Part shown: positions 8,405 through 15,932 of the stretch, in pieces | Layout: the number at the start of each line of letters is the position of its first letter | Numbering within the stretch: position 1 is the first letter of the stretch | Assembly (NCBI GenBank): GCA_913020705.1 | Contig: CAJWBY010000049.1 | Location: 1-26,060, forward strand | Reading direction: 5' to 3' | DNA: 26,060 nucleotides | DNA from: an uncultured Colwellia sp. | Lineage (GTDB): Bacteria; Pseudomonadota; Gammaproteobacteria; Enterobacterales; Alteromonadaceae | The notes under the pieces: model-generated | What the model was told of the DNA's origin: nothing | Databases searched by the model: none | The model's input: the letters and a program-made list of their open reading frames with translations, nothing else | Made by a program: the position numbers and the translations under genes

Positions 8405-9631
8405 TTACTTATTGTTCTTGTTACCATATAAGTCAGACATAAAACTTGTGCCATAGTCCATCGCTTCAACATTAAAAAATTCTGCGATGGTTTGACCTAA
8501 ATCAGCGAAGGTTTTGCGCTCACCTAAATTCACAGAAGATATATTATGATGATAAGCCAACACTGGAACATACTCACGGGTATGATCATTTCCTGGCCAT
8601 GTAGGATCGCAACCATGATCAGCAGTTAAAAATACAATATCATTGTCTGTCATTGCATTAAGTACTTCAGGCAAACGTAAGTCAAACGCTTCAAGCTCTT
8701 GTGCGTAACCTACAGGATCGCGACGATGGCCAAAATCTTGATCGAAGTTAACTAAGTTTGTAAAAATCAAAGAATTATCTTGAGCTGATTTTATATGATC
8801 AATCGTTGCATCTAACAAGGCATCTAAACCAGTCGCTTTCGTTTTTTCACTAATACCTTGATGAGCAAAAATGTCAGCTATTTTACCGACACTAATCACA
8901 TGTGTCCCAGCATCATAAATTTTGTCGAGTACAGTAGCCGCTGGTGGTAATACTGAATAATCACGACGATTACCAGTACGTGCAAAATTTTCGGGGTTAT
9001 CACCAATAAAAGGTCTGGCAATAACACGACCTATATTTAGATCTGAGAGTTCTTCTCTTACTGTTTCACAGTATTTATATAAATTATCTAAACCAAAATG
9101 CTCTTCATGAGCAGCTACCTGAAAAACACTGTCTGCTGAGGTATAACAAATAGGTAAACCAGACTTAATATGCTCTTCACCTAAGTTATCTAAAATAACG
9201 GTACCAGAGGCATGACAATTTCCCAACATGCCAGTAAATCCCGTTGCTTGATTAATTTTATCCATTAAATCTTGAGAAAATGCATTTTCTTTATCGGTGA
9301 AATATCCCCAATCAAAAAGTACTGGGACGCCTGCCATTTCCCAATGCCCACTTGGTGTATCTTTTCCTGTGCTTATCTCTTGCATAAAACCATAAGCACC
9401 TTTTTTAGGTTCACCACCCTGCTGAGGAAAATCTATATTGGATGCTTCATGACATGCCTTAAATAACCCGAGGCTTGCAAGGTTAGGCAAGTTAATGGCT
9501 TTTCCAGTTTCTGTGTAATAAGCCTTGGCAAGATTAGCAAGGGTATTTGCACCAACATCTCCAAACTCTTCAGCATCTGCAGAGTAACCTATACCAAAAC
9601 TATCAATCACTAAAACTATTGCACGTGTCAT
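8405..9631 (-). CDS. deoB: Phosphopentomutase
   Basis: Interconverts (deoxy)ribose-1-phosphate and (deoxy)ribose-5-phosphate, linking the nucleoside phosphorylases to DeoC. I start it at the ATG at 9631 ([15 protein letters not shown]), preceded by AAGGAAA; a longer open frame reaches 9718 but its extra 29 residues are not like the family and would cover the promoter and operator. The result is 408 residues, as in E. coli (407). Metal ligand Asp10 and the phospho-acceptor Thr92 in [10 protein letters not shown] are visible, as are the [11 protein letters not shown] and [18 protein letters not shown] metal-site blocks typical of the alkaline-phosphatase-superfamily mutases. First gene of a likely two-gene unit with the TonB-dependent receptor. 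Confidence 0.96.
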   Translation of the reverse strand: MTRAIVLVIDSFGIGYSADAEEFGDVGANTLANLAKAYYTETGKAINLPNLASLGLFKACHEASNIDFPQQGGEPKKGAYGFMQEISTGKDTPSGHWEMAGVPVLFDWGYFTDKENAFSQDLMDKINQATGFTGMLGNCHASGTVILDNLGEEHIKSGLPICYTSADSVFQVAAHEEHFGLDNLYKYCETVREELSDLNIGRVIARPFIGDNPENFARTGNRRDYSVLPPAATVLDKIYDAGTHVISVGKIADIFAHQGISEKTKATGLDALLDATIDHIKSAQDNSLIFTNLVNFDQDFGHRRDPVGYAQELEAFDLRLPEVLNAMTDNDIVFLTADHGCDPTWPGNDHTREYVPVLAYHHNISSVNLGERKTFADLGQTIAEFFNVEAMDYGTSFMSDLYGNKNNK

Positions 9632-9671
9632 GCTATTTCCTTTATCATTTTTTAAATATATATTCATAAAT

Positions 9672-9700
9672 AGTACAATAAAACATGACCACATGGTCAA
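9672..9700 (-). promoter_or_regulatory. Sigma-70 promoter of deoB
   Basis: On the minus strand: -35 TTGACC (9695-9700), a 17-base spacer, -10 TGTACT (9672-9677, four of six consensus bases). The -35 is one half-site of the operator at 9685-9700, a layout suited to repression by steric block. Confidence 0.6.
9685..9700. promoter_or_regulatory. RutR-type operator upstream of deoB
   Basis: ATGACCACATGGTCAA contains the perfect inverted repeat TGACCA-CA-TGGTCA and matches the RutR consensus TTGACCA-NN-TGGTCAA at 13 of 14 defined positions. It lies 54 bases before the deoB start and 189 before udk on the other side, so control of deoB is the more likely. Confidence 0.85.
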
Positions 9701-9888
9701 GTTGTGATAATTTATCATCTTTTAAAAATTGGGTAAATGATCCTTTTAGATATATAGATTATTTAACGTTTATTTAATTATTATTTAACCTAAAAAACAT
9801 ATATTTAGCTTTTTATTACTTTCATCTATGCAGCTAATGATAGTATTTAAAATTACTCTTGAACCTGAAATATCGACAGGCAAAAACA

Positions 9889-10539
9889 TTGAAAGATAAT
9901 AAACCGACAATAATCACAATTACAGGTCCATCAGCATCAGGGAAAACTCTTTTTGCTCAAACTATTCATGACGAACTTATCGATGAATTAGGGGAAGATG
10001 GAATTTCTATTCTAAATGAGGACTCGTATTACCGCGATCAATCTCATTTGTCTATGTCTGAAAGAGAACAAACAAATTACGATAATCCTAGTGCCTTCGA
10101 ACACGATTTACTTACACAACATCTGAAAGATATTACTGAAAATAAATCAATCGACGTTCCTATATATTGTTATAAAACACATACTCGTACAACTGAAACT
10201 CGTGTTTTTACGCCTACAAAAATTGTACTGGTTGAAGGTATTTTATTATTATCTAATAAAGCACTTAGAGACCAGTTTGATATTAAAGTATATATGGATA
10301 CACCACTTGATATATGCTTAGTTAGACGTATAAAGCGTGATTTAATTGAACGAAACAGAAGTGTTGAATCAGTAACAAACCAATATTTAGAAACAGTTAG
10401 GCCGATGTATTATCAATTTATTGAACCATCTAAAGCTTGGGCTGATATAGTGATCACCCGTGGTGGTAAAAATAGAATGGCTATAGAAGTACTAAAAGCA
10501 AAAATACGTCAATTATCAATGTTACCGCTACAAAAATAA
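9889..10539 (+). CDS. udk: Uridine/cytidine kinase
   Basis: Phosphorylates uridine and cytidine to UMP and CMP with ATP or GTP, in the cytoplasm. Walker A is GPSASGKT at residues 13-20; EDSYYRDQSHLSMSER, the VEGILLL block, DICLVRRIKRD and FIEPSKAWADIVITRGGKNR follow in the order seen in E. coli Udk. No ATG is available. Two in-frame TTG codons exist, at 9859 and 9889. I chose 9889 because GACAGG lies 8 bases before it and the product (216 residues) fits the family (213 in E. coli); the first has no ribosome binding site. First gene of udk-nupC-deoC-tdk-upp. Its own promoter is not clear; TTGGGT (9729-9734) with TATATA or TATAGA 16-18 bases later is a weak candidate that would give a leader of about 130 bases. 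Confidence 0.93.
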   Translation: MKDNKPTIITITGPSASGKTLFAQTIHDELIDELGEDGISILNEDSYYRDQSHLSMSEREQTNYDNPSAFEHDLLTQHLKDITENKSIDVPIYCYKTHTRTTETRVFTPTKIVLVEGILLLSNKALRDQFDIKVYMDTPLDICLVRRIKRDLIERNRSVESVTNQYLETVRPMYYQFIEPSKAWADIVITRGGKNRMAIEVLKAKIRQLSMLPLQK

Positions 10540-10573
10540 AATAAAATAACAATAATTATAACAAGAGGTATTT

Positions 10574-11818
10574 ATGGATTTTTCTGCATATAGAGGTGTA
10601 ATAGGCATATTTGTTTTATTAGCCATTGCCTATGGTCTTTCGAAAAGTCGTAAAGATATTAACTTTCGTACTGTTGGCTTTGCGTTTCTATTACAATTAA
10701 TTCTCGGCGCTTTCGTTTTATATGTTCCTTTTGGAAAAGACGTATTAACGTCCATTACTTCAAGTGTTCAAAGTGTTATTGATAGTGCAAAGGTCGGTAT
10801 AAACTTCTTATTTGGTGGTCTTGGTACCGATGCCATGTTTGATAATGGCGTTGGTTTTGTTTTTGCCATTCGTGTTTTACCTAATATTATTTTCTTCTCG
10901 TCTTTAATCGCTGTACTTTATTATCTTGGTATTATGCAGTGGGTTATCAAAATTATTGGTGGTAGTTTACAAAAACTATTAAAAACCAGTAAACCTGAAT
11001 CACTTTCAGCAACGGCAAATATATTTGTTGGCCAAACCGAAGCACCTTTAGTTGTGCGCCCTTACATCGCTAAAATGACTCAGTCAGAGTTGTTTGCCAT
11101 TATGGTTGGCGGATTAGCATCTGTTGCAGGATCTATCATGGCAGGTTATGCAGGTTTAGGGATTGAACTAAAATACCTAATAGCTGCTTCTTTCATGGCT
11201 GCCCCAGGTGGTTTATTAATGGCTAAAATCATATACCCTGAAACAGAACCTGAAAAAATCATGCAAGATTCTATAGATTTTGATGAAGGTGAAGATAAAC
11301 CCGCTAACGTTATTGATGCTGCTGCATCAGGTGCAGCTTCAGGCTTAAAATTAGCGGTTAATGTTGGTGCAATGTTACTTGCATTTATTGCGTTAATCGC
11401 CCTTCTTAATACGATTGTTGGCGGCATTAGTGGATTGTTCGGCTATGACAATATTACTATTGAACTTATTCTAGGTTATGTCTTTGCACCTTTCGCTTTT
11501 ATTATTGGCGTACCGGTTAACGAAATGCTTCAAGCAGGAAGTTTTATTGGTCAAAAAATTGTGGTTAATGAATTTTTTGCTTACGTAAATTTTGTTGAAA
11601 TTAAAGATACACTTTCACCTGCTACTCAAGCAATTGTTACCTTCGCTCTTTGTGGATTTGCGAATTTATCTTCAATTGCAATTTTGCTTGGTGGTATTGG
11701 TTCAATGGCTCCTAGCCGACGACGTGATATCGCTAAACTTGGCATGCACGCTATGATGGCTGCAACTTTAGCTAATTTAATGAGTGCAGCCATCGCTGGT
11801 GTATTCATTGCCTTATAG
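10574..11818 (+). CDS. nupC: Concentrative nucleoside transporter, NupC/CNT family
   Basis: A 414-residue inner-membrane symporter that brings nucleosides into the cytoplasm using a proton or sodium gradient. The first hydrophobic segments begin near residue 8. The CNT core blocks are visible: [14 protein letters not shown], with the Gln-Thr-Glu substrate motif; [44 protein letters not shown], the CNT signature with NEF-A-Y; and [17 protein letters not shown] near the end. Length fits bacterial CNTs. AAGAGGT precedes the ATG, and the gene starts 34 bases after udk. It is the only inner-membrane nucleoside carrier in the window, so it is the obvious partner for the two outer-membrane receptors. 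Confidence 0.95.
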   Translation: MDFSAYRGVIGIFVLLAIAYGLSKSRKDINFRTVGFAFLLQLILGAFVLYVPFGKDVLTSITSSVQSVIDSAKVGINFLFGGLGTDAMFDNGVGFVFAIRVLPNIIFFSSLIAVLYYLGIMQWVIKIIGGSLQKLLKTSKPESLSATANIFVGQTEAPLVVRPYIAKMTQSELFAIMVGGLASVAGSIMAGYAGLGIELKYLIAASFMAAPGGLLMAKIIYPETEPEKIMQDSIDFDEGEDKPANVIDAAASGAASGLKLAVNVGAMLLAFIALIALLNTIVGGISGLFGYDNITIELILGYVFAPFAFIIGVPVNEMLQAGSFIGQKIVVNEFFAYVNFVEIKDTLSPATQAIVTFALCGFANLSSIAILLGGIGSMAPSRRRDIAKLGMHAMMAATLANLMSAAIAGVFIAL

Positions 11819-11840
11819 AAATACAGAGGAAAATAAAACT

Positions 11841-12626
11841 ATGTCAGATATTAAAATCATCGCTCAACGTGCACTTTCCTTGATGGATTTAACAAGTCTT
11901 ACTGACCGTGAAACGCAACAAGATATTATAAGTTTATGTCAACAAGCAAAATCTTCAGCGGGTTCGACAGCGGCTATTTGTATCTATCCGCGTTTTGTTC
12001 CTATGGCAAAGAAGATATTAAAGGCACAGCAAACACCACATATAAAAATAGCGACTGTAACGAACTTTCCGCACGGTAATGACGATATCGATATTGCTTT
12101 AGCGGAAACTCAAGCAGCTGTTGCTTATGGTGCTGACGAAGTTGATTTGGTGTTCCCATACAAAGCGCTTATGCAAGGCAACAGTGATATCGGTTTTGAT
12201 ATGGTTAAAGTCTGTAAGCAAGCCTGTGGTGAATTAGCTAAACTTAAAGTGATCATAGAATCTGGTGAACTAAAAACAGTCGAACTAATTCAAAAAGCGA
12301 GTGAGATTTCGATAAATGCCGGCGCTGATTTTATTAAAACATCAACAGGAAAAGTTGCAGTTAGTGCTACCCCTGAAGCAGCAAAAATCATGTTAGAAGT
12401 CATAAAAAACAAGAACATTAATGTCGGTTTTAAACCTGCCGGCGGCGTTAAAAATGCTGAAGATGCAGCAGTTTATCTTGACCTTGCCGATAGTATATTA
12501 GGCGTTGATTGGGCTGATAATAATCATTTTCGATTTGGTGCGAGTAGTTTACTTAACAGTTTACTTATCACGCTAGGTCATGGCGATGAAAACAGTACAA
12601 AAAACAAATCTGCAAGCAGCTATTAA
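11841..12626 (+). CDS. deoC: Deoxyribose-phosphate aldolase
   Basis: Cleaves 2-deoxyribose-5-phosphate to acetaldehyde and glyceraldehyde-3-phosphate, the last step of deoxynucleoside breakdown. I start it at the ATG at 11841 ([10 protein letters not shown]), which has AGAGGA 10 bases upstream; an open frame from 11784 overlaps the end of nupC and is not family-like. The 261 residues match E. coli (259). Schiff-base Lys166 lies in DFIKTSTGK, with Asp102 (DEVDLVFP) and Lys198 (GFKPAGGV) completing the catalytic triad. The C-terminal SASSY ends in Tyr, as in E. coli, where the terminal Tyr aids catalysis. Starts 22 bases after nupC. Confidence 0.96.
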   Translation: MSDIKIIAQRALSLMDLTSLTDRETQQDIISLCQQAKSSAGSTAAICIYPRFVPMAKKILKAQQTPHIKIATVTNFPHGNDDIDIALAETQAAVAYGADEVDLVFPYKALMQGNSDIGFDMVKVCKQACGELAKLKVIIESGELKTVELIQKASEISINAGADFIKTSTGKVAVSATPEAAKIMLEVIKNKNINVGFKPAGGVKNAEDAAVYLDLADSILGVDWADNNHFRFGASSLLNSLLITLGHGDENSTKNKSASSY

Positions 12627-12650
12627 TATTCATCAATAAAGAAGTAAATC

Positions 12651-13226
12651 ATGGCTCAATTATATTTTTATTATTCATCAATGAATGCGGGTAAATCTAC
12701 TCATCTTCTTCAATCGTCTTATAATTATAGAGAACGTGGATTAACAACAGCTATTTATACTGCAAAAATTGATGATAGATTTGCTAAAGGGAAAGTAGCA
12801 TCACGTTTAGGTATTGATGCAGATGCTTTTCTTTTTGATGATGACAGTAATATGTTGACGGAAATAAAAGAGAAACATGAAGAAGGAAAAATTGATTGTG
12901 TTCTTATTGATGAAGCACAATTTCTTTCTACTGAACAAGTTAAACAACTTACAGATGTTGTAGATTTGTTACACATTCCCGTATTAGCTTATGGAATAAG
13001 AACCGACTTCCTTGGTGAAACTTTTTCAGGGAGTGCTGCGCTTCTTGCTTGGGCAGATAAATTAGTTGAACTCAAAACTATTTGCCATTGTGGGCGAAAA
13101 GCAAATTTTGTTATCAGACAAGATGAAAACGGTGTACCTGTTAAAGGTGGCCAACAGGTTGAAGTTGGCGGTAATGAACGTTATGAACCACTGTGTAGAG
13201 CACATTTCAAAAAACTAGTCTGGTAA
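12651..13226 (+). CDS. tdk: Thymidine kinase (type II)
   Basis: Phosphorylates thymidine and deoxyuridine, in the cytoplasm. Walker A is SSMNAGKST at 9-17; Walker B and the catalytic Glu are CVLIDEAQF at 83-91. The zinc-binding set is complete: Cys145 and Cys147 (CHC), Cys182 and His185 (CRAH). The 191 residues are typical of the bacterial cytosolic form (about 205 in E. coli, with a longer tail). It starts 24 bases after deoC. Placing a thymidine-salvaging kinase in one operon with deoxyribose catabolism means both fates of thymidine are expressed together. Confidence 0.95.
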   Translation: MAQLYFYYSSMNAGKSTHLLQSSYNYRERGLTTAIYTAKIDDRFAKGKVASRLGIDADAFLFDDDSNMLTEIKEKHEEGKIDCVLIDEAQFLSTEQVKQLTDVVDLLHIPVLAYGIRTDFLGETFSGSAALLAWADKLVELKTICHCGRKANFVIRQDENGVPVKGGQQVEVGGNERYEPLCRAHFKKLVW

Positions 13227-13233
13227 ATGCTGT

Positions 13234-13265
13234 AAGTTATTCTACGCTTAATCGTAGAATAACTT
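13234..13265. repeat. Perfect 13-bp hairpin between tdk and upp
   Basis: AAGTTATTCTACG (13234-13246) pairs perfectly with CGTAGAATAACTT (13253-13265); loop CTTAAT. Only a short TTCTCC follows, so an intrinsic terminator is doubtful. It may set different tdk and upp levels by attenuation or mRNA processing. Confidence 0.6.
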
Positions 13266-13302
13266 TCTCCAATCTCTCCATAATTACAAGGAATAATATT
13301 TC

Positions 13303-13929
13303 ATGCCTGTTTTCGAAAGCACTCATCCACTTGTCAAACACAAAGTTAGCCTATTACGAGATAATGATATTTCGGTCAAAGCTTTTAGAGAATTAGCAAA
13401 AGAGATCTCAATGCTATTAACCGTCGAAGCAACTCAAAACTTTAGCGTTAAGAATACTTCAATGACGTGTTGGTCAGGTGAAATATCAGTACCTACATTA
13501 GCAGATAAACAGCCAACTCTCGTCCCTATTCTACGGGCGGGTTTAGGCATGCTTGAAGGTTCACTTCTAGTATTACCTTGTGCAAAAATAAGTGTAGTCG
13601 GTTTACAACGTAATGAAGAAACATTACAACCTGAAAGCTATTATGAAAATATTATCTCTGATATAGAAAGTAGAACCGCTATTGTAATTGATCCAATGTT
13701 AGCAACTGGTGGTACAGCTTCAGCAACTATAGACTTATTAAAAGCTTCTGGTTGTAAGCACATAATTGCACTATTTTTAGTGGCTGCTCCTGAAGGTATT
13801 AAAGTCATCAAAGACGCACATCCCGATGTAACATTAACGATTGGTATGATTGATGAAAAACTTAACGAGCAAGGTTATATATTGCCTGGTTTAGGTGATG
13901 CAGGGGATAAAATTTTCGGTACGTTATAG
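13303..13929 (+). CDS. upp: Uracil phosphoribosyltransferase
   Basis: Makes UMP from uracil and PRPP, in the cytoplasm. The 208 residues equal the E. coli length. The family start ([18 protein letters not shown]), the PRPP loop [15 protein letters not shown] (127-141) and the uracil-binding C-terminus [18 protein letters not shown] are all present. AAGGA lies 10 bases before the ATG. It is 76 bases after tdk, with a hairpin in the gap, and is the last gene before the convergent deoA. Uracil released by cytidine/uridine breakdown is recycled here; uracil is also the known ligand of E. coli RutR, so Upp may influence the regulator's signal. Confidence 0.96.
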   Translation: MPVFESTHPLVKHKVSLLRDNDISVKAFRELAKEISMLLTVEATQNFSVKNTSMTCWSGEISVPTLADKQPTLVPILRAGLGMLEGSLLVLPCAKISVVGLQRNEETLQPESYYENIISDIESRTAIVIDPMLATGGTASATIDLLKASGCKHIIALFLVAAPEGIKVIKDAHPDVTLTIGMIDEKLNEQGYILPGLGDAGDKIFGTL

Positions 13930-13950
13930 TGTTGATATTATCAAACTAAA

Positions 13951-13985
13951 AAGTCACTTCTTACTTTTTGAGTAACAAGTGACTT
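13951..13985. terminator. Bidirectional terminator between upp and deoA
   Basis: AAGTCACTTCTTACT (13951-13965) pairs with AGTAACAAGTGACTT (13971-13985) with one mismatch and a TTTTG loop, flanked by AAAA on the left and ATTAATTTTA on the right. It sits between the convergent udk-upp and cdd-deoA operons. Confidence 0.8.
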
Positions 13986-14042
13986 ATTAATTTTAATGGC
14001 ATTACATGCCTACATTGAATGAATTTAATGTCACGCGCTCTG

Positions 14043-15344
14043 TTAGTAAATTACCGGTGGTAACTCTGGCGCTTCTTCAGCATAAGTAATTGCCTGATTA
14101 AATTGTTTAGCCGCTAACAGTGCTGAATTTTCATCTCTAGCATGAACTCGAGCAATAACTTCTCCATTATTTACTTGGACGCCCAAAGGTAAAATCCGAT
14201 CAAATCCAACCGTGTGATCAACTTTTTGACCTGGTGCAGTTCTTCCACCGCCTAAACTAACAACAGACATGCCAATATCACGCGTATTCATTTGTGCCAA
14301 ATAACCGTGTTGGCTAGCTTTAACTTCCATAATGACAGCAGCTTTATGCATTGATCCCCATGGATTTTCAATAAAATCTTTAGGACCTCCAAGTGCTGCA
14401 ATCATACGTTCAAATATCTCGGCTGCTTTACCCGAGTGAAGTACTTTTTCTATTTTAAGAAATGCATCTTGTTCGTCTGAAGCTAAACCAGTGTTTACCA
14501 ACATGGCACTTGCTAGGGTTTTAACCACTTTATGTAAACGAGGCTCTCGCTGCTTACCTGTTAAATATTTTGCTGTTTCATACATTTCAATGGCATTACC
14601 CGCACTCGTACCTAAAACCTGATTCATGTCAGTAATAATAGCTTGGGTTTTAACACCTGCACCATTAGCCACACTTGAAATACTGTCCGCAAGCGCTTTT
14701 GCATCTTCTAGCGATGCCATCATTGCGCCGTTGCCTACTTTTACATCCATGACTAATGTATCAAGACCCGCTGCTATTTTCTTAGATAAAATCGAGGCAG
14801 TAATCAATGGAATAGATTCAACTGTTGCGGTTACATCTCTAATTCCATAAAGACGTTTATCTGCGGGTGCCAAATTATCGGTTTGAGAAATAATAGCTAC
14901 CCCCACTTCTTTTACAATACGCTTAAACTCACTGATTGTTGGTTCTACATTGAAACCTGCAATACTTTCCAATTTATCAGCTGTTCCGCCCGTATGGCCA
15001 AGCCCTCGACCTGCTATCATAGGGACAAAAGCACCACACGCAGAAACGATTGCAGCAAGCATGAAACTTACTTTATCACCAACACCACCCGTAGAATGTT
15101 TATCAACAATAGGAGCATCATAACCTTCCCAAGAGAGAACATCGCCTGAATTCATCATCGCTTTCGTTAACGTCACTTTTTCGTCCACTGACATACCTTT
15201 TTGGAAAATGGCCATCGCCATAGCACCAACTTGGCTATCCGAAAAACTGCCATCAACTAAACCGTTAACAAAACTGTTTATCTGGCTATCATTAAGCGTT
15301 TGTCCATTACGTTTAATGCGTATTATTTCTTGAGGTAACATCAT
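14043..15344 (-). CDS. deoA: Thymidine phosphorylase
   Basis: Phosphorolysis of thymidine (and deoxyuridine) to thymine and deoxyribose-1-phosphate. The 433 residues are near the E. coli length (440). The N-terminus MMLPQEIIRIKRNG and the phosphate-binding KHSTGGVGDKVS (82-93) are diagnostic, as is RGLGHTGGTADKLESI. I kept the first of two adjacent ATGs because AAGGA lies 9 bases before it. The gene begins 12 bases after the cdd stop, its ribosome binding site touching the cdd end, so the two are cotranscribed. deoA is unusually separated from deoB, deoC and deoD, which are spread over three other units in the same island. Confidence 0.96.
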   Translation of the reverse strand: MMLPQEIIRIKRNGQTLNDSQINSFVNGLVDGSFSDSQVGAMAMAIFQKGMSVDEKVTLTKAMMNSGDVLSWEGYDAPIVDKHSTGGVGDKVSFMLAAIVSACGAFVPMIAGRGLGHTGGTADKLESIAGFNVEPTISEFKRIVKEVGVAIISQTDNLAPADKRLYGIRDVTATVESIPLITASILSKKIAAGLDTLVMDVKVGNGAMMASLEDAKALADSISSVANGAGVKTQAIITDMNQVLGTSAGNAIEMYETAKYLTGKQREPRLHKVVKTLASAMLVNTGLASDEQDAFLKIEKVLHSGKAAEIFERMIAALGGPKDFIENPWGSMHKAAVIMEVKASQHGYLAQMNTRDIGMSVVSLGGGRTAPGQKVDHTVGFDRILPLGVQVNNGEVIARVHARDENSALLAAKQFNQAITYAEEAPELPPVIY

Positions 15345-15356
15345 TAGGGTAAATCC

Positions 15357-15776
15357 TTATATTTCCAATAAATCTTTTGGCGTAAATGCATCTGGTAGCA
15401 ATTGGGCTACATTCCATACTTGTTGTTCATCTTTGTGATTAATCGCGATCACTGGTGCTGATTGTTCAAAAAATTCAGCAATAACCTGTCGGCATGCACC
15501 ACACGGAGGTGTTAACTTGTCTTGTTCGGTATATATAACGATCATTTGAAAGCTTTGCTGACCGTTTATAACAGCATGGCTAATACAATTGCGTTCTGCA
15601 CAAACCGTTAAACCGTAAGAGGCATTCTCTACATTACAACCTTGAACAATATCGCCCTGTGTTGTTAACGCTGCGGCACCAACATGGAATTGGCTGTATG
15701 GCGCATAAGCTTTACCGTAAGCTTCTTTTGCCGCGGCTTTTAATGAAGTAGGTATATCAAATGTACTTTTATTCAT
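15357..15776 (-). CDS. cdd: Cytidine deaminase (short tetrameric type)
   Basis: Deaminates cytidine and deoxycytidine to uridine and deoxyuridine. The zinc-site motifs are Cys59-Ala-Glu61 (TVCAERNC) and Pro-Cys92-Gly-Ala-Cys95 (PPCGACR). At 139 residues it is the short Bacillus-type enzyme, not the 294-residue two-domain E. coli type. I start at 15776 (MNKSTFDIP); the open frame continues to 15830, but that would run into the operator and adds non-family residues. No strong ribosome binding site is seen before it. It is the first gene of cdd-deoA: deoxycytidine becomes deoxyuridine and is then split by DeoA. The promoter overlaps a RutR-type operator 47 bases upstream. Confidence 0.95.
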   Translation of the reverse strand: MNKSTFDIPTSLKAAAKEAYGKAYAPYSQFHVGAAALTTQGDIVQGCNVENASYGLTVCAERNCISHAVINGQQSFQMIVIYTEQDKLTPPCGACRQVIAEFFEQSAPVIAINHKDEQQVWNVAQLLPDAFTPKDLLEI

Positions 15777-15810
15777 AATTGTAAAATTGCATAAACTTTT
15801 AAGGTTTATC

Positions 15811-15838
15811 AGAATAACATAGCTGACCAAGTGGTCAA
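15811..15838 (-). promoter_or_regulatory. Sigma-70 promoter of cdd-deoA
   Basis: On the minus strand: -35 TTGACC (15833-15838), a 16-base spacer, -10 TATTCT (15811-15816, four of six consensus bases). The -35 is a half-site of the operator at 15823-15838. Confidence 0.6.
15823..15838. promoter_or_regulatory. RutR-type operator upstream of cdd-deoA
   Basis: CTGACCAAGTGGTCAA contains the perfect repeat TGACCA-AG-TGGTCA and matches the RutR consensus at 13 of 14 defined positions. It lies 47 bases before the cdd start. Confidence 0.85.
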
Positions 15839-15881
15839 GTATCTAAGTCAAAGTAGCCTACATTTCATATATTGAAGATAC

Positions 15882-15906
15882 AAAAAAGCCAGCATAATGC
15901 TGGCTT
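15882..15906 (-). terminator. Rho-independent terminator of the large receptor gene
   Basis: AGCCAGC (15887-15893) pairs with GCTGGCT (15899-15905), loop ATAAT, and the minus strand continues into TTTTTT (15887-15882). It lies 27 bases after the receptor stop and insulates cdd-deoA from it. Confidence 0.85.
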
Positions 15907-15932
15907 AGTTTTTAGGTTAAACGGTTACTTTA

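Noticed and set aside
9632..9718. N-terminal extension of deoB to 9718
   Set aside because: The extra 29 residues are not family-like, lack a ribosome binding site, and would overlap the promoter and operator.
11784..11840. N-terminal extension of deoC to 11784
   Set aside because: It overlaps the nupC end, and the ATG at 11841 has a good ribosome binding site and the family start.
15777..15830. N-terminal extension of cdd to 15830
   Set aside because: It runs into the operator and upstream of the predicted -10, and is not conserved in the family.
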